Source: JBBQXH01 sp963710975
GTDB lineage: Bacteria > Actinomycetota > Thermoleophilia > Gaiellales > Gaiellaceae
NCBI GenBank assembly: GCA_963710975.1
Contig: CAVQCG010000005.1
Span: 682,001 to 746,000 of the forward strand
DNA: 64,000 bases
Direction: 5' to 3'
In this document: positions 8,498 to 16,975 of the stretch, one piece after another
How positions within the stretch are numbered: position 1 is the stretch's first letter
Layout: each line of letters begins with the position of its first letter
Program-made: the position numbers and the translations under genes
The notes under the pieces: generated by a model
The model's input: only the letters and a program-made list of their open reading frames with translations
Databases searched by the model: none
What the model was told of the DNA's origin: nothing

Positions 8498-10456
8498 CTA
8501 GGGAGCCGCGCCCTCGGGGGGTGGCGGCTGCATCGTCGCACCGGGAATCGGGAAGGGACGTGGCTGCGGGTCGACTCGCGGTTGTCGTTCAGGCTCCCTC
8601 TTCGGCTCGACCGCCGGCGGTTCGGGCTCGGCGAACACCGAATCCTCGGCCTCGCCGGCGAGCAGCCGCTCGAACTGATCCTTGTCGATCGTCTCGCGCT
8701 CAATCAGGATCTGCGAGATCTGATGGAGCTCGTTGACGTGGTCGGTCAGGACTTTCCTTGCCCGGTCGTGAGCCTCCTCGACGATCCGGCGGATCTCGTC
8801 GTCGATCTCTCGCGCGATCTCGTCCGAGTAGTCGGGCTCGGCGCCCATATCGCGTCCGAGGAAGGGCATGTCGTGATTCCGCCCGAGCGTGCGCGGACCG
8901 AGCTTCTCCGACATCCCGAACCGCATGATCATCTGCTTCGCCGTCGACGTCACCTTCTCCAGATCGTTCGCGGCGCCCGTGGTGATCTCATGGAAGACGA
9001 TCTCCTCGGCCGCCCGGCCGCCGAGCGTCATCGCGAGGGTGTCCATCAGGGCGGACTTGGTCTGGAGGAACCTGTCCTCCCGCGGCAGCGAGATCGTGTA
9101 CCCCAACGCCTGACCACGACTGATCACCGAGATCTTGTGCACCGGATCACAATTCGGCAAGTAATGACCCACCAACGCATGCCCCATCTCGTGATACGCC
9201 GTCACCTTCCGCTCATGCTCAGACAACAACCGCGTCCGCTTCTCCGGACCCGCAATCACCCGCATGATCCCCTCTTCGAGCTCCAGCATGTCGATGGTCT
9301 TCTTCCCACGGCGAGCGGCAAGAAGGGCTGCCTCGTTGACGAGGTTGGCGAGATCCGCGCCGGTGAATCCGGGCGTCCCGGCAGCGAGCGTGTCGAGATC
9401 GATCTCGGGCGCGATCGGCTTGCCCCTGGTGTGGACCTCGAGGATCTTCCTCCTGCCGTTTCGATCAGGGCGGTCGACGACGATCTGACGGTCAAACCGA
9501 CCAGGCCGCAACAACGCCGGATCAAGAATGTCAGGACGGTTCGTCGCCGCAATCAAAATGATGTTGTCCTTCAACTCAAACCCATCCATCTCAACCAACA
9601 ACTGATTCAACGTCTGCTCACGCTCGTCGTGGCCGCCGCCCAAACCCGCGCCCCGGTGACGACCCACCGCATCGATCTCATCCATAAACACAATGCACGG
9701 CGACGCCTGCTTCGCCTGCTCAAACAAATCCCGCACCCGCGACGCCCCCACACCCACAAACATCTCAACGAAATCAGACCCCGAAATCGAGAAAAACGGC
9801 ACACCCGCCTCACCCGCAACCGCACGAGCCAACAACGTCTTCCCCGTCCCAGGCGGCCCATACAGCAACACACCCTTCGGAATCCGCGCCCCCAACGCCT
9901 GAAACTTCTTCGGATTCTCCAAAAACTCCTTAATCTCATGCAACTCCTCAACAGCCTCATCAGCCCCAGCAACATCCTTAAACGTCACCTTCGGAGAATC
10001 CGGAGACATCCGCTTCGCCCGCGACTTCCCAAAACTCATCACCTTCGAACCGCCACCCTGCATCTGGTTCATCAGGAAGATCCAGAAGCCGAAGAAGAGG
10101 AGGAACGGCAGCAGGTACGTGAGGATCGACCACCAGGCCGAGCTGTTGATGCTCTTCGAGTCGAACTGGATCTTCTGTTCCTCGAGCGCGTTCTGGAACT
10201 CGATCTGCGCCTGATCGCTCGGATAGTTGACCTTGATCTGCGAGCCGTCCACCAGATCCGCCTGGATTTCCTGGCTCTTCGGCTTGAAGAGCACGTCCTT
10301 GATCGTCGTCGGCTGTTCGTTCACCCGCTGGATCAGCTGGCTGTACGTGGCCTTCTCGGCCTTGTCGGACCGCGGCAAGAGTGTCTGCGAGGCCAGGTAG
10401 ACCAGCAGCACGATGACGATCAGCGGAAACAGCGCGCTACGGAAGAATCTGCTCAA
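8498..10456 (-). CDS. ftsH: ATP-dependent zinc metalloprotease FtsH
   Basis: 652 residues. It has an N-terminal TM helix (~7-26), an extracytoplasmic domain, a second TM helix (~108-130), an AAA+ module with Walker A GPPGTGKT (~200), Walker B IVFMDEID (~252) and the second region of homology, then an M41 protease domain with HEMGH at 422-426. The membrane-anchored hexamer degrades misfolded and short-lived membrane proteins. The C-terminal ~50 residues are Pro/Glu-rich and probably disordered. Synonymous codon choice is oddly mosaic: residues encoded by about 9480-10045 and 9100-9275 prefer TTG, GAT, GGT, GTT and other G/T-ending codons, while the rest uses CTC, GAC, GTC like its neighbours. 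hpt lies upstream. Confidence 0.97.
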   Translation of the reverse strand: MSRFFRSALFPLIVIVLLVYLASQTLLPRSDKAEKATYSQLIQRVNEQPTTIKDVLFKPKSQEIQADLVDGSQIKVNYPSDQAQIEFQNALEEQKIQFDSKSINSSAWWSILTYLLPFLLFFGFWIFLMNQMQGGGSKVMSFGKSRAKRMSPDSPKVTFKDVAGADEAVEELHEIKEFLENPKKFQALGARIPKGVLLYGPPGTGKTLLARAVAGEAGVPFFSISGSDFVEMFVGVGASRVRDLFEQAKQASPCIVFMDEIDAVGRHRGAGLGGGHDEREQTLNQLLVEMDGFELKDNIILIAATNRPDILDPALLRPGRFDRQIVVDRPDRNGRRKILEVHTRGKPIAPEIDLDTLAAGTPGFTGADLANLVNEAALLAARRGKKTIDMLELEEGIMRVIAGPEKRTRLLSEHERKVTAYHEMGHALVGHYLPNCDPVHKISVISRGQALGYTISLPREDRFLQTKSALMDTLAMTLGGRAAEEIVFHEITTGAANDLEKVTSTAKQMIMRFGMSEKLGPRTLGRNHDMPFLGRDMGAEPDYSDEIAREIDDEIRRIVEEAHDRARKVLTDHVNELHQISQILIERETIDKDQFERLLAGEAEDSVFAEPEPPAVEPKREPERQPRVDPQPRPFPIPGATMQPPPPEGAAP

Positions 10457-10536
10457 GCAATCACGCTCTCAGCGATGGTCGAAGGGTAGCAAGGGACTGC
10501 CTGCCCTCATAGACCCACCCTGGGGGCCCTGGACGT

Positions 10537-11118
10537 CTAGAACGCTCCCTCCGCCTGCGCGGCGAGCTCGTCTCGAAGGACTCCGACGTAGGGGAGGTTG
10601 CGGTAGCGCTCCGCAAAATCGAGCCCGTACCCGATGACGAACTGAGGCGGGATCTCGAAGCCGACGTAACGACATGGAACCTCGGTGCGGCGCCGCGCAG
10701 GCTTGGTCAGGAGAGCGCAGACCTCGAGCGAGGCCGGCTGCCGCGCCCTCAAAGTCCGCACGAGGTACGAGAGTGTCAGGCCCGAGTCGACGATGTCCTC
10801 GACCACGAGCACGTTCCGGCCCTCGATCGACAGATCGAGATCCTTGAGGATCCGGACGACGCCCGACGAGTCCGTCGCGGACCCGTAGCTCGAGATGGCC
10901 ATGAAGTCGACCTCGCAGGAGATGTCGAGCTCGCGCATCAGGTCTGCGATGAAGAACACGGCCCCCTTCAGGACGCCGACCAGCAGCAGATCGCGATCCC
11001 GGTAGTCGGCCGAGATCTCGGCACCGAGCTCTGCCACGCGCTGGGAGAGCGCCTGCTCGTCGATCAGCACCTTCTCGACCGCCGTGTTCAGCTCAGCCCT
11101 CGCCCTCGCCCTCGCCAT
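10537..11118 (-). CDS. hpt: Hypoxanthine(-guanine) phosphoribosyltransferase
   Basis: 193 residues. It salvages hypoxanthine and guanine to IMP and GMP using PRPP. The PRPP-binding signature VLVVEDIVDSGLTL is intact (~110), and the family C-terminal FVIGYGLDFAERYRNLPYVGVL is present. The start is uncertain: ATG 11118 (or 11124) overlaps the tilS 3' end, and the first residues (Met-Ala-Arg-Ala-Arg-Ala-Arg) are encoded by a GCGAGG hexamer repeat shared with tilS; homologues begin near VEKVLIDE. The tilS-hpt-ftsH order is the classical conserved one. Confidence 0.95.
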   Translation of the reverse strand: MARARARAELNTAVEKVLIDEQALSQRVAELGAEISADYRDRDLLLVGVLKGAVFFIADLMRELDISCEVDFMAISSYGSATDSSGVVRILKDLDLSIEGRNVLVVEDIVDSGLTLSYLVRTLRARQPASLEVCALLTKPARRRTEVPCRYVGFEIPPQFVIGYGLDFAERYRNLPYVGVLRDELAAQAEGAF

Positions 11119-12121
11119 CGCCATCCTCCGTCGCCATGACCGCTTCCTCGTACCCGGGTGCCGACGCGACACCTGGCACCAGCACCACGCTGTCGCCCTT
11201 CACTACGAGCGGCCACGAATCTCGCTCAGACCTCGGGATCTTGGCATGGACGAACAGATCCTGCACCTTCACCCCTCGCCCTGCGAGCCGGTCGCCTGCT
11301 CGCCAGCTGCGTACGACGAGGCCGGAGATTCGAGGCTCGAGCAGCCATCTGCCCCAGCGAACTGGCTGCGTCAGCCGCGCGGGCGACCGCTCGACCCAGA
11401 CCGACGTGTACTCCCGAACCGCGGTCTTCCCGCCACCGAGGTCGAGGCGTTTCGACCCGCCGGGTGAGGCGAGCAGGTCGGCGATGGCCCGCTCGACGGG
11501 CCTCGGAAGCGTGCGTGGCTCCTCGAGTGCTGCAAGAAGGTTCTCGTCCACGGCCGGGTGGAGGCGCCGGAGGAGCGGCAGGATCTCGTTCCGGATCAGG
11601 CCGCGTTTTGTCTCCGGGTTCGAGGAGTCGATCCTGAACGGAAGACCCTCGTCCCTGCAGTACGCGTCGGTCTCGTCCCGCCAGACGCTGAGCAACGGGC
11701 GCACGATGCCGTCGTCACGGCGAACCCTGATCCCGCTGGTCGTCCCGCTCGAGACCAGGCGGTAGAGAATCGTCTCGACCTGGTCCGAAGCGGTGTGACC
11801 CGTTGCCCGGACCGTCCCTGCGAGGACTGCGTACCGAAGGTCGCGGAGGTCGGCCTCCGAGAGACCGGCTCCGGGTGCCTCGACCACCGTTGCGCCGAAC
11901 CTCTCGACACAGAACCGGGCATCCTCCGCCGACTCGACACCCCGGATGCCGTGGTCGACGTGAAGCGCGGACACGCGGTAGCCGAGCGTCGTCAGCACGT
12001 GCCAGAGGCAGGTGGAGTCCGCGCCACCCGAGACGAGGCAGGTCACGCCGCCGCCCGGCTCGATCAGGCCAAACCGCGTCACGTGCTCCTCGACACGGCT
12101 GCGAAGGGCCGCCGGCTCCAC
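11093..12121 (-). CDS. tilS: tRNA(Ile)-lysidine synthase
   Basis: 342 residues. It modifies C34 of the tRNA-Ile CAU anticodon to lysidine so the tRNA reads AUA. The PP-loop motif SGGADST is at ~32-38 with the downstream HVDHGIRG and TGHTASDQVET blocks typical of the N-type ATP pyrophosphatase domain; a C-terminal TilS-type domain (AGDRLAGRG..VQDLFVHAKIPRSERDSWPL) is present. GTG 12121 is chosen because the minus-strand TACAAT ends 6 nt upstream. The extreme C-terminus (GDGEGEGEG) is a microsatellite product overlapping hpt. Confidence 0.94.
   Translation of the reverse strand: MEPAALRSRVEEHVTRFGLIEPGGGVTCLVSGGADSTCLWHVLTTLGYRVSALHVDHGIRGVESAEDARFCVERFGATVVEAPGAGLSEADLRDLRYAVLAGTVRATGHTASDQVETILYRLVSSGTTSGIRVRRDDGIVRPLLSVWRDETDAYCRDEGLPFRIDSSNPETKRGLIRNEILPLLRRLHPAVDENLLAALEEPRTLPRPVERAIADLLASPGGSKRLDLGGGKTAVREYTSVWVERSPARLTQPVRWGRWLLEPRISGLVVRSWRAGDRLAGRGVKVQDLFVHAKIPRSERDSWPLVVKGDSVVLVPGVASAPGYEEAVMATEDGDGEGEGEG
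11097..11126. repeat. Hexanucleotide (CCCTCG/CCATCG) microsatellite at the tilS/hpt overlap
   Basis: About five hexamer units. On the minus strand the same repeat encodes Glu-Gly repeats at the TilS C-terminus and Ala-Arg repeats at the Hpt N-terminus in a different frame. Gain or loss of a unit would keep both frames. Confidence 0.8.
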
Positions 12122-12127
12122 GGGCCG

Positions 12128-12137
12128 ATTGTAGGAT
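12128..12137. promoter_or_regulatory. Overlapping divergent -10 elements for tilS and the P-type ATPase
   Basis: The ten bases ATTGTAGGAT contain TACAAT on the minus strand (6 nt before the tilS GTG) and TAGGAT on the plus strand, sharing the central TA. The only 26 bp between the two genes therefore hold both promoters. Confidence 0.6.
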
Positions 12138-12147
12138 CGCTGTGCTC

Positions 12148-14523
12148 GTGGTGACGGAGACCGCGCCCGCCGAATCACATCGCGGCCTCAGCGAGGAGGA
12201 GGCTCGCCGGCTCCTGGCCGAGCGAGGCAAGCCGCCGAAACCCGCCACCAGCCGCTCGTACTGGACGATCGTCCGCGGCAACCTCTTCACCCTGCCGAAC
12301 AGCATCCTGATGGCTCTCGGAGCGGTCACGATTGCTCTGGGCGAGCTGGCGGACGCGCTGTTTCTCGGTGTTGTCGTCGCCAACGTCGTGATTGGCTCGT
12401 TCCAGGAGATTCGTGCCAAGAAAGCGCTCGAGAAGCTCTCGGCGCTCGTCAAGCCGATCGCACGGGTCGTTCGCGACGGAACGCAGCGCGAGGTGGACGT
12501 CGCAGACGTCGTCACCGGAGACCTCGTCAGGGTCGAGCCCGGTGACCAGGTCGTCGCCGACGGGACAGTCGCAACGAGCGAAGGGCTACGGATCGACGAG
12601 TCGATCCTGACCGGCGAGTCGAACGCGGTGGTGAAGTCTGCCGGTGAGGACGTCCTCTCCGGCTCGTTCGTCGTCGAGGGAACCGGCTCGTTCGTCAGCA
12701 CGGCGGTCGGTGTCGAGAGCTATTCGGAGAAGCTCGTCGGGGAGGCGCGCAAGTTCCGCCATCCGGCGTCTCCGCTGCAGAAAGGGGTCAACCGCCTGAT
12801 CGTCACGCTGGTCACGCTCGGCGTACCGCTCGTCCTCGCGCTGACCATCACGCTCATCCTGCGCGGCACGCCGTTCGACGAGGGGCTCCCGACCGTCGTC
12901 GCTGCCGCCGTCAACATGGTGCCGGAGGGGCTCATCCTGCTCACGAGCGTCGTCTACGTCACGGGGGCCCTTCGCCTCTCCAGTCGAGGGATCCTGACCC
13001 AGCAGCTGAACGCCGTCGAGTCGCTGGCATCGGCCGAGATCGTCTGTACCGACAAGACCGGCACGCTGACAGAGTCGGCACTCCGCGTCGTTTCGCTCAT
13101 TCCCGCCCCTGGGATCGCCGAAGTCGACGCCGCACGCCAGCTTGCCCGCTACGCAGCGAGCTCGGACGTCCGGAACGGCACGATCGAGGCGCTCGCTGCC
13201 GCCTACCCCGCAGCGAGCGAGAAGGGGCTGGCGTCCGTGCCGTTCTCGTCTCGCTGGAAGTGGAGCGCTGTCAGACTCGACGACGGGACATTTCTTCTCG
13301 GGGCCCCAGAGCTCTTCCCTCTCGACGGGCTCGCCGAAACCACCCGCACGGAAGCGGGCAACGGACGGCGTGTCGTCGCATTCGCGCAGTCACAGGCCTC
13401 GCTTGACGGGCTCGATCCGCTCGAAGGCCTTCCGGAGGACGCCCGGCTGCTCGCGCTCGTCACGCTCGCGGAGGAGCTCCGACCGAACATCCGCGAGACC
13501 GTCGACTACTTCGAGAAGGAGAACGTGCAGCTGAAGGTTCTCTCCGGCGACAACCCGATCACCGTCGGTGCGATCGCAACCGACGTCGGCATCGAGTCGG
13601 AAGGCGCCCCCGTCGACGGCCGCTCACTGCCTGAGAGCGTCGCAGAGCTCACCCTGTTGCTGCAGACGACCTCGGTGGTGGGACGCATCTCGCCCGACGG
13701 CAAGAAGCGGGTAGTCGAGGCGCTGCGCGACGACGGGAAGTACGTGGCGATGCTCGGTGACGGCGTCAACGACGTACCGGCGCTGAAGGCATCTCGAATC
13801 GCGATCGCCCAGGGAACGGGCGCCCAGATGACCCGCACGGTCTCCGACCTCGTCCTCGTGAACGGCGACTTCGGCGCCGTCCCCCCGGCAGTGGCCGAAG
13901 GGAGACAGATCCTCCGCAACATGCAACGCGTCTCGAAGCTCTTCACGATGAAGTGCCTCTTCGGCGCGCTGATGATCCTCGGGCTCGGACTGGCGCCGAT
14001 CGAATACCCGTTCCTGCCCCGTCACCTGAGCCTTGCAGCCTTCTTCACGATCGGCGTGCCGACCTTCGTCCTGGCGCTGACCCCGAGCGAGGGGCCGTGG
14101 CGGCTCACGAACTACGTGAGGGAGACCTTCAACTTCTCCGCACGCGCAGCCGTCGGGGTGGCCGCGGGTGTGGCCGCAGGCTACGTCGTGGGAACCGAGG
14201 TCATCGGCCTCGACCTCGACTCCGCGCGGACGGTCTCCGTCAGCATCTTCGTGGTGGCGTCCCTCTACGTGGTCTTCGCCCTCGAGGCCACGACTCGCCG
14301 TCGCATGGTCTGGGTCGGTGGGATGTGCGTCGGGCTCGTCGCCCTCTATGTCGTCTCGCTCGCCATCCCGCTGGCGCGGGAGGTGTTCGAGCTCGTCGTA
14401 CCCGAGGGTGACGTCCTGGGGATGATCGGTCTCGGGCTGGGCGTCGCGCTCGTTTTCCTGACCTTGCTCGGGGTCCGACCCCACCTCCAGCTGGTCACGG
14501 AAAGATCAGCGACCGATACGTGA
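12148..14523 (+). CDS. Cation-transporting P-type ATPase (CtpE-like)
   Basis: About 791 residues. The P-type hallmarks are in order: TM pair, actuator TGES (~155), a TM pair with NMVPEGLILL (~255-262), the phosphorylated Asp in CTDKTGTLTE (~300), a nucleotide-binding domain, GDGVNDVPALK (~537), and further TM helices to a hydrophobic C-terminus. The short N-terminus without a metal-binding domain and the MVPEGL motif resemble mycobacterial CtpE, a calcium uptake pump; the ion cannot be fixed by reading. In-frame GTG codons at 12142, 12148 and 12151 are all possible; 12148 best fits transcription from the TAGGAT element. The 3' end overlaps the convergent GNAT gene by 29 nt. Confidence 0.9.
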   Translation: MVTETAPAESHRGLSEEEARRLLAERGKPPKPATSRSYWTIVRGNLFTLPNSILMALGAVTIALGELADALFLGVVVANVVIGSFQEIRAKKALEKLSALVKPIARVVRDGTQREVDVADVVTGDLVRVEPGDQVVADGTVATSEGLRIDESILTGESNAVVKSAGEDVLSGSFVVEGTGSFVSTAVGVESYSEKLVGEARKFRHPASPLQKGVNRLIVTLVTLGVPLVLALTITLILRGTPFDEGLPTVVAAAVNMVPEGLILLTSVVYVTGALRLSSRGILTQQLNAVESLASAEIVCTDKTGTLTESALRVVSLIPAPGIAEVDAARQLARYAASSDVRNGTIEALAAAYPAASEKGLASVPFSSRWKWSAVRLDDGTFLLGAPELFPLDGLAETTRTEAGNGRRVVAFAQSQASLDGLDPLEGLPEDARLLALVTLAEELRPNIRETVDYFEKENVQLKVLSGDNPITVGAIATDVGIESEGAPVDGRSLPESVAELTLLLQTTSVVGRISPDGKKRVVEALRDDGKYVAMLGDGVNDVPALKASRIAIAQGTGAQMTRTVSDLVLVNGDFGAVPPAVAEGRQILRNMQRVSKLFTMKCLFGALMILGLGLAPIEYPFLPRHLSLAAFFTIGVPTFVLALTPSEGPWRLTNYVRETFNFSARAAVGVAAGVAAGYVVGTEVIGLDLDSARTVSVSIFVVASLYVVFALEATTRRRMVWVGGMCVGLVALYVVSLAIPLAREVFELVVPEGDVLGMIGLGLGVALVFLTLLGVRPHLQLVTERSATDT

Positions 14524-15280
14524 TCGTGCGGCGCATGCCGATCGTGTCGTAGAGCGCCAGCGCGGGCTCGTTCTCGGGGCGAGCGAAGAGACAGACGATC
14601 GGGGTACGCCGCAGAAGGAGCCTGCAAAGGTCTGCCATCGCGCGCTTCGCGTAGCCCTGTCCCCGGAGCTCGGGGTCGACCCAGACCTGCTGCAGCTGGA
14701 CCGCCTGAGGCGTCCAGGCCGATGCTTCGGCCTTGAAGCGGATGCGCCCCTCCTCGACCCACAGCCAGCTCCTGCCGAGCTCGATCTGGCTCCGCGTCCG
14801 CCATCGGAACAGCTCCGGATCGCGCCGGAAGGCGTCGATCCCGACCTCCTCGTGGTACGCGGCGGCACAGGCCGGCACGAGCAGGTCGAGATCACCCGGC
14901 GTTGCTGCGCGCAGGCCGGTTCCCCCTGCCGAGGGAGCCTCCTGGAGCACGAAGACGGGTTGGCCGGGACGATCGTCGAGCGGTTTGGGCAGGCGCTTTC
15001 GGATCGCCTCCCACAGCTCGGTGACAGCCCCTTCCTCACCAACCATCATCCGAGGGGCGGACTTCCCGGCCGGCCGCGCGAGCGCGACGACATCCGTCCC
15101 GGAGGGGACGAGGTTCGCCCCGATGTGGCAGAGCGCCTTCAGCTGCCCCTGCGAGCTCACGCCGACGAAGTGCCCGAGACCCCGACGTGCGACATCTTCG
15201 AGGAAGACGCGCTCGACGGGGTCATGTGCGCAGAACGCGAGGACATCTTCGATCGACGGGGTGTCGACGACGCGTCTCAC
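14495..15280 (-). CDS. GNAT acetyltransferase with N-terminal DUF4081-like domain
   Basis: 261 residues. The first ~120 residues (DPVERVFLEDV...) resemble the DUF4081 domain of actinobacterial acetyltransferases, which packs against a C-terminal GNAT domain. The GNAT acetyl-CoA loop is visible as QQVWVDPELRGQGYAKRAM (~200-218), followed by a NEPALALYDTIGM segment that is typical of the fold's last helix. Acceptor substrate unknown. The start is GTG 15280, preceded by TACGCT at a 6-nt spacing; transcription is divergent from deoD and convergent with the ATPase. Confidence 0.88.
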   Translation of the reverse strand: MRRVVDTPSIEDVLAFCAHDPVERVFLEDVARRGLGHFVGVSSQGQLKALCHIGANLVPSGTDVVALARPAGKSAPRMMVGEEGAVTELWEAIRKRLPKPLDDRPGQPVFVLQEAPSAGGTGLRAATPGDLDLLVPACAAAYHEEVGIDAFRRDPELFRWRTRSQIELGRSWLWVEEGRIRFKAEASAWTPQAVQLQQVWVDPELRGQGYAKRAMADLCRLLLRRTPIVCLFARPENEPALALYDTIGMRRTITYRSLIFP

Positions 15281-15286
15281 GTCGAC

Positions 15287-15292
15287 AGCGTA
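15287..15292 (-). promoter_or_regulatory. Leaderless -10 (TACGCT) of the GNAT gene
   Basis: Minus-strand TACGCT followed by GTCGAC and then the GTG start at 15280; 6-nt spacing and no SD. Confidence 0.55.
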
Positions 15293-15310
15293 TTCGGGGG
15301 AGACGTGCGT

Positions 15311-15316
15311 TATGGT
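15311..15316 (+). promoter_or_regulatory. Leaderless -10 (TATGGT) of deoD
   Basis: TATGGT lies 7 nt before GTG 15324. It overlaps an apparent upstream in-frame ATG (15312), arguing that the ATG is promoter sequence rather than the start codon. Confidence 0.5.
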
Positions 15317-15323
15317 GCGCGCC

Positions 15324-16040
15324 GTGCCGATCCACCTGCGCGCCGCGCCCGGAGACTACGCGCCCTCGTGCCTGCTTCCGGGCGATCCGGTACGAGCGCG
15401 ATGGATCGCGGAGAACTGTCTCGAAGGCCCACGGCAGGTCAACGCGGAGCGTGGCCTCCTCGGGTTCACGGGGACATATCAGGGGAAGCCGGTCTCGGTT
15501 CAGACGACCGGTATGGGAACCCCGTCGGCAGCGATCGTCGTCGAGGAGCTGATCGAGCTCGGCGTCCAGCGGCTCTTGCGCGTCGGAACCTGCGGCGCGC
15601 TCTCCCCTGCCCTGGCCCTTGGTGATCTCGTGCTCGCCCTCTCGGCGGTGCCGGGCGACGGCACCACCCGGCGCTACGTGGACGGCGAGCCGCATGCGCC
15701 GACGGCCGACTGGGAGCTCCTGCACGGCGCCGTCCATGCGGCCAAGGAGCTCGGTGTGAAGCTGCACGTCGGGCCGATTGCGTCGAGCGATGCCTTCTAC
15801 GACCCCGACGCGGAGCAGAATCGCCGCTGGGCGGCGCGCGGCGTCCTGGCCGTCGAGATGGAAGCCGCCGCGATCTTCACGATCGCCGCCTTGCGCGGCG
15901 TCCACGCGGGGTGCCTGCTGACCGTCTCCGACCGCATCGGCGGCGACCATCGCGAGCGGATCGGAGACGAGGAGCTCGCCGCTGCCGTCGAGTCGATGGC
16001 CGATCTCGCCCTACGGGCAGTCACCCACTCGAAACACTGA
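15324..16040 (+). CDS. deoD: Purine-nucleoside phosphorylase, DeoD type
   Basis: 238 residues, matching hexameric DeoD enzymes, which split purine nucleosides with phosphate to base plus ribose-1-phosphate. Visible motifs are LLPGDPVRA (phosphate binding, ~18-26), GTCGAL (~92), VEMEAAAIF (~175, nucleoside site) and TVSDRIGGDH with the catalytic Asp (~200). GTG 15324 gives the family N-terminus (V/M)PIHLRA and fits the leaderless -10; the ATG at 15312 would add four residues. A lipid-kinase gene follows after 5 nt, so the two are co-transcribed. Confidence 0.93.
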   Translation: MPIHLRAAPGDYAPSCLLPGDPVRARWIAENCLEGPRQVNAERGLLGFTGTYQGKPVSVQTTGMGTPSAAIVVEELIELGVQRLLRVGTCGALSPALALGDLVLALSAVPGDGTTRRYVDGEPHAPTADWELLHGAVHAAKELGVKLHVGPIASSDAFYDPDAEQNRRWAARGVLAVEMEAAAIFTIAALRGVHAGCLLTVSDRIGGDHRERIGDEELAAAVESMADLALRAVTHSKH

Positions 16041-16045
16041 TCGCG

Positions 16046-16975
16046 ATGACCGAGGACGGACACATCACGTTCCTCGTCAACCCAGCCTCGGACAACGGCA
16101 AGACCCGCCGTGTCTGGCCCCAGATCGCTCATCGAGCCGCCGAGCTGGGCCTCGTCGGCGAGACGCTCTTCTCGGATGCCCCTGGTCACATCGCGGCGCT
16201 CGCCGAACAGGCTGCCGCAGACGGAGCCGGCCTCGTCGTCGCCGTCGGTGGGGACGGAACGGTCAACGAGGCCGTCAATGGACTGCTCGCGCTTCACGCG
16301 CGCGGCGAGGCGACGCCGGAGCTCGCGGTGCTTCCGCGCGGAACGGGAACCGACTTCGTGCGAACCTTCTCGATTCCCGGAAACCTCGATCGGGCCCTCG
16401 CCGTGATCCAGGATGGGACGACAAGGGAGATCGATGCAGGCAAGGTGACGTACAGGGCGTGGGCGGGCCATGACGCGGTCGGCTACTTCGCGAACGTCGC
16501 AAGTGCCGGGATGAGCGGCGCGGTGGCGCAGCGCGCGAACACGACCTCGAAGGCGCTCGGTGGGAAGGCATCGTTCCTCGCGGCAACGCTGTCCGTCTTC
16601 GCGGGCTGGAAGGCGACCACGATCTCGGTCGAGGTCGACAGCGAGCGCCGAGACCGGCTGATGTACGACGTCCTCGTGGCGAACTGCCGGTATCTCGGCG
16701 GCGGCATGAAGATGACACCTGATGCGATGCCCGACGACGGCCTCTTCGACGTCCTCATGATCGGCGACATCACCCGGACAGACCTCGCGCTGACCCTCCC
16801 GAAGATCTACCGGGGAACGCATCTCCCCCACCCCAAGGCCGAGCTCCTGCGCGGTCGCGTCGTGACGGTGAATGCCGAGACTCCCGTCCCGGTCGAGCTC
16901 GACGGGGAGCAGCCCGGCACGACACCGGCCCGGTTCGAGATCGTCGCGCGGGCGCTACGACTCCGAGTTCCCTAG
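16046..16975 (+). CDS. Diacylglycerol/sphingosine kinase family lipid kinase
   Basis: 309 residues with the DAGK_cat fold. It has N-terminal FLVNPASDNGKTRRVWPQI, the nucleotide-binding GGDGTVNEAVNG (~68-79) and PRGTGTDF (~100) motifs, and a C-terminal beta-sandwich ending in VELDGEQPG. DgkB/YegS-type enzymes phosphorylate membrane lipids such as diacylglycerol or undecaprenol-linked species; substrate undefined here. It follows deoD by 5 nt. The stop overlaps the convergent PLP decarboxylase by 21 nt. Confidence 0.88.
   Translation: MTEDGHITFLVNPASDNGKTRRVWPQIAHRAAELGLVGETLFSDAPGHIAALAEQAAADGAGLVVAVGGDGTVNEAVNGLLALHARGEATPELAVLPRGTGTDFVRTFSIPGNLDRALAVIQDGTTREIDAGKVTYRAWAGHDAVGYFANVASAGMSGAVAQRANTTSKALGGKASFLAATLSVFAGWKATTISVEVDSERRDRLMYDVLVANCRYLGGGMKMTPDAMPDDGLFDVLMIGDITRTDLALTLPKIYRGTHLPHPKAELLRGRVVTVNAETPVPVELDGEQPGTTPARFEIVARALRLRVP

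Noticed and set aside
8582..10489. 635-codon open frame on the plus strand opposite ftsH
   Set aside because: It is the exact antisense of the conserved ftsH gene; its translation is Arg/Leu-rich without domains, a usual by-product of GC-rich codon bias.
15312..15314. ATG as deoD start
   Set aside because: It lies inside the TATGGT -10 element; GTG 15324 gives the canonical (M/V)PIHLRA N-terminus.
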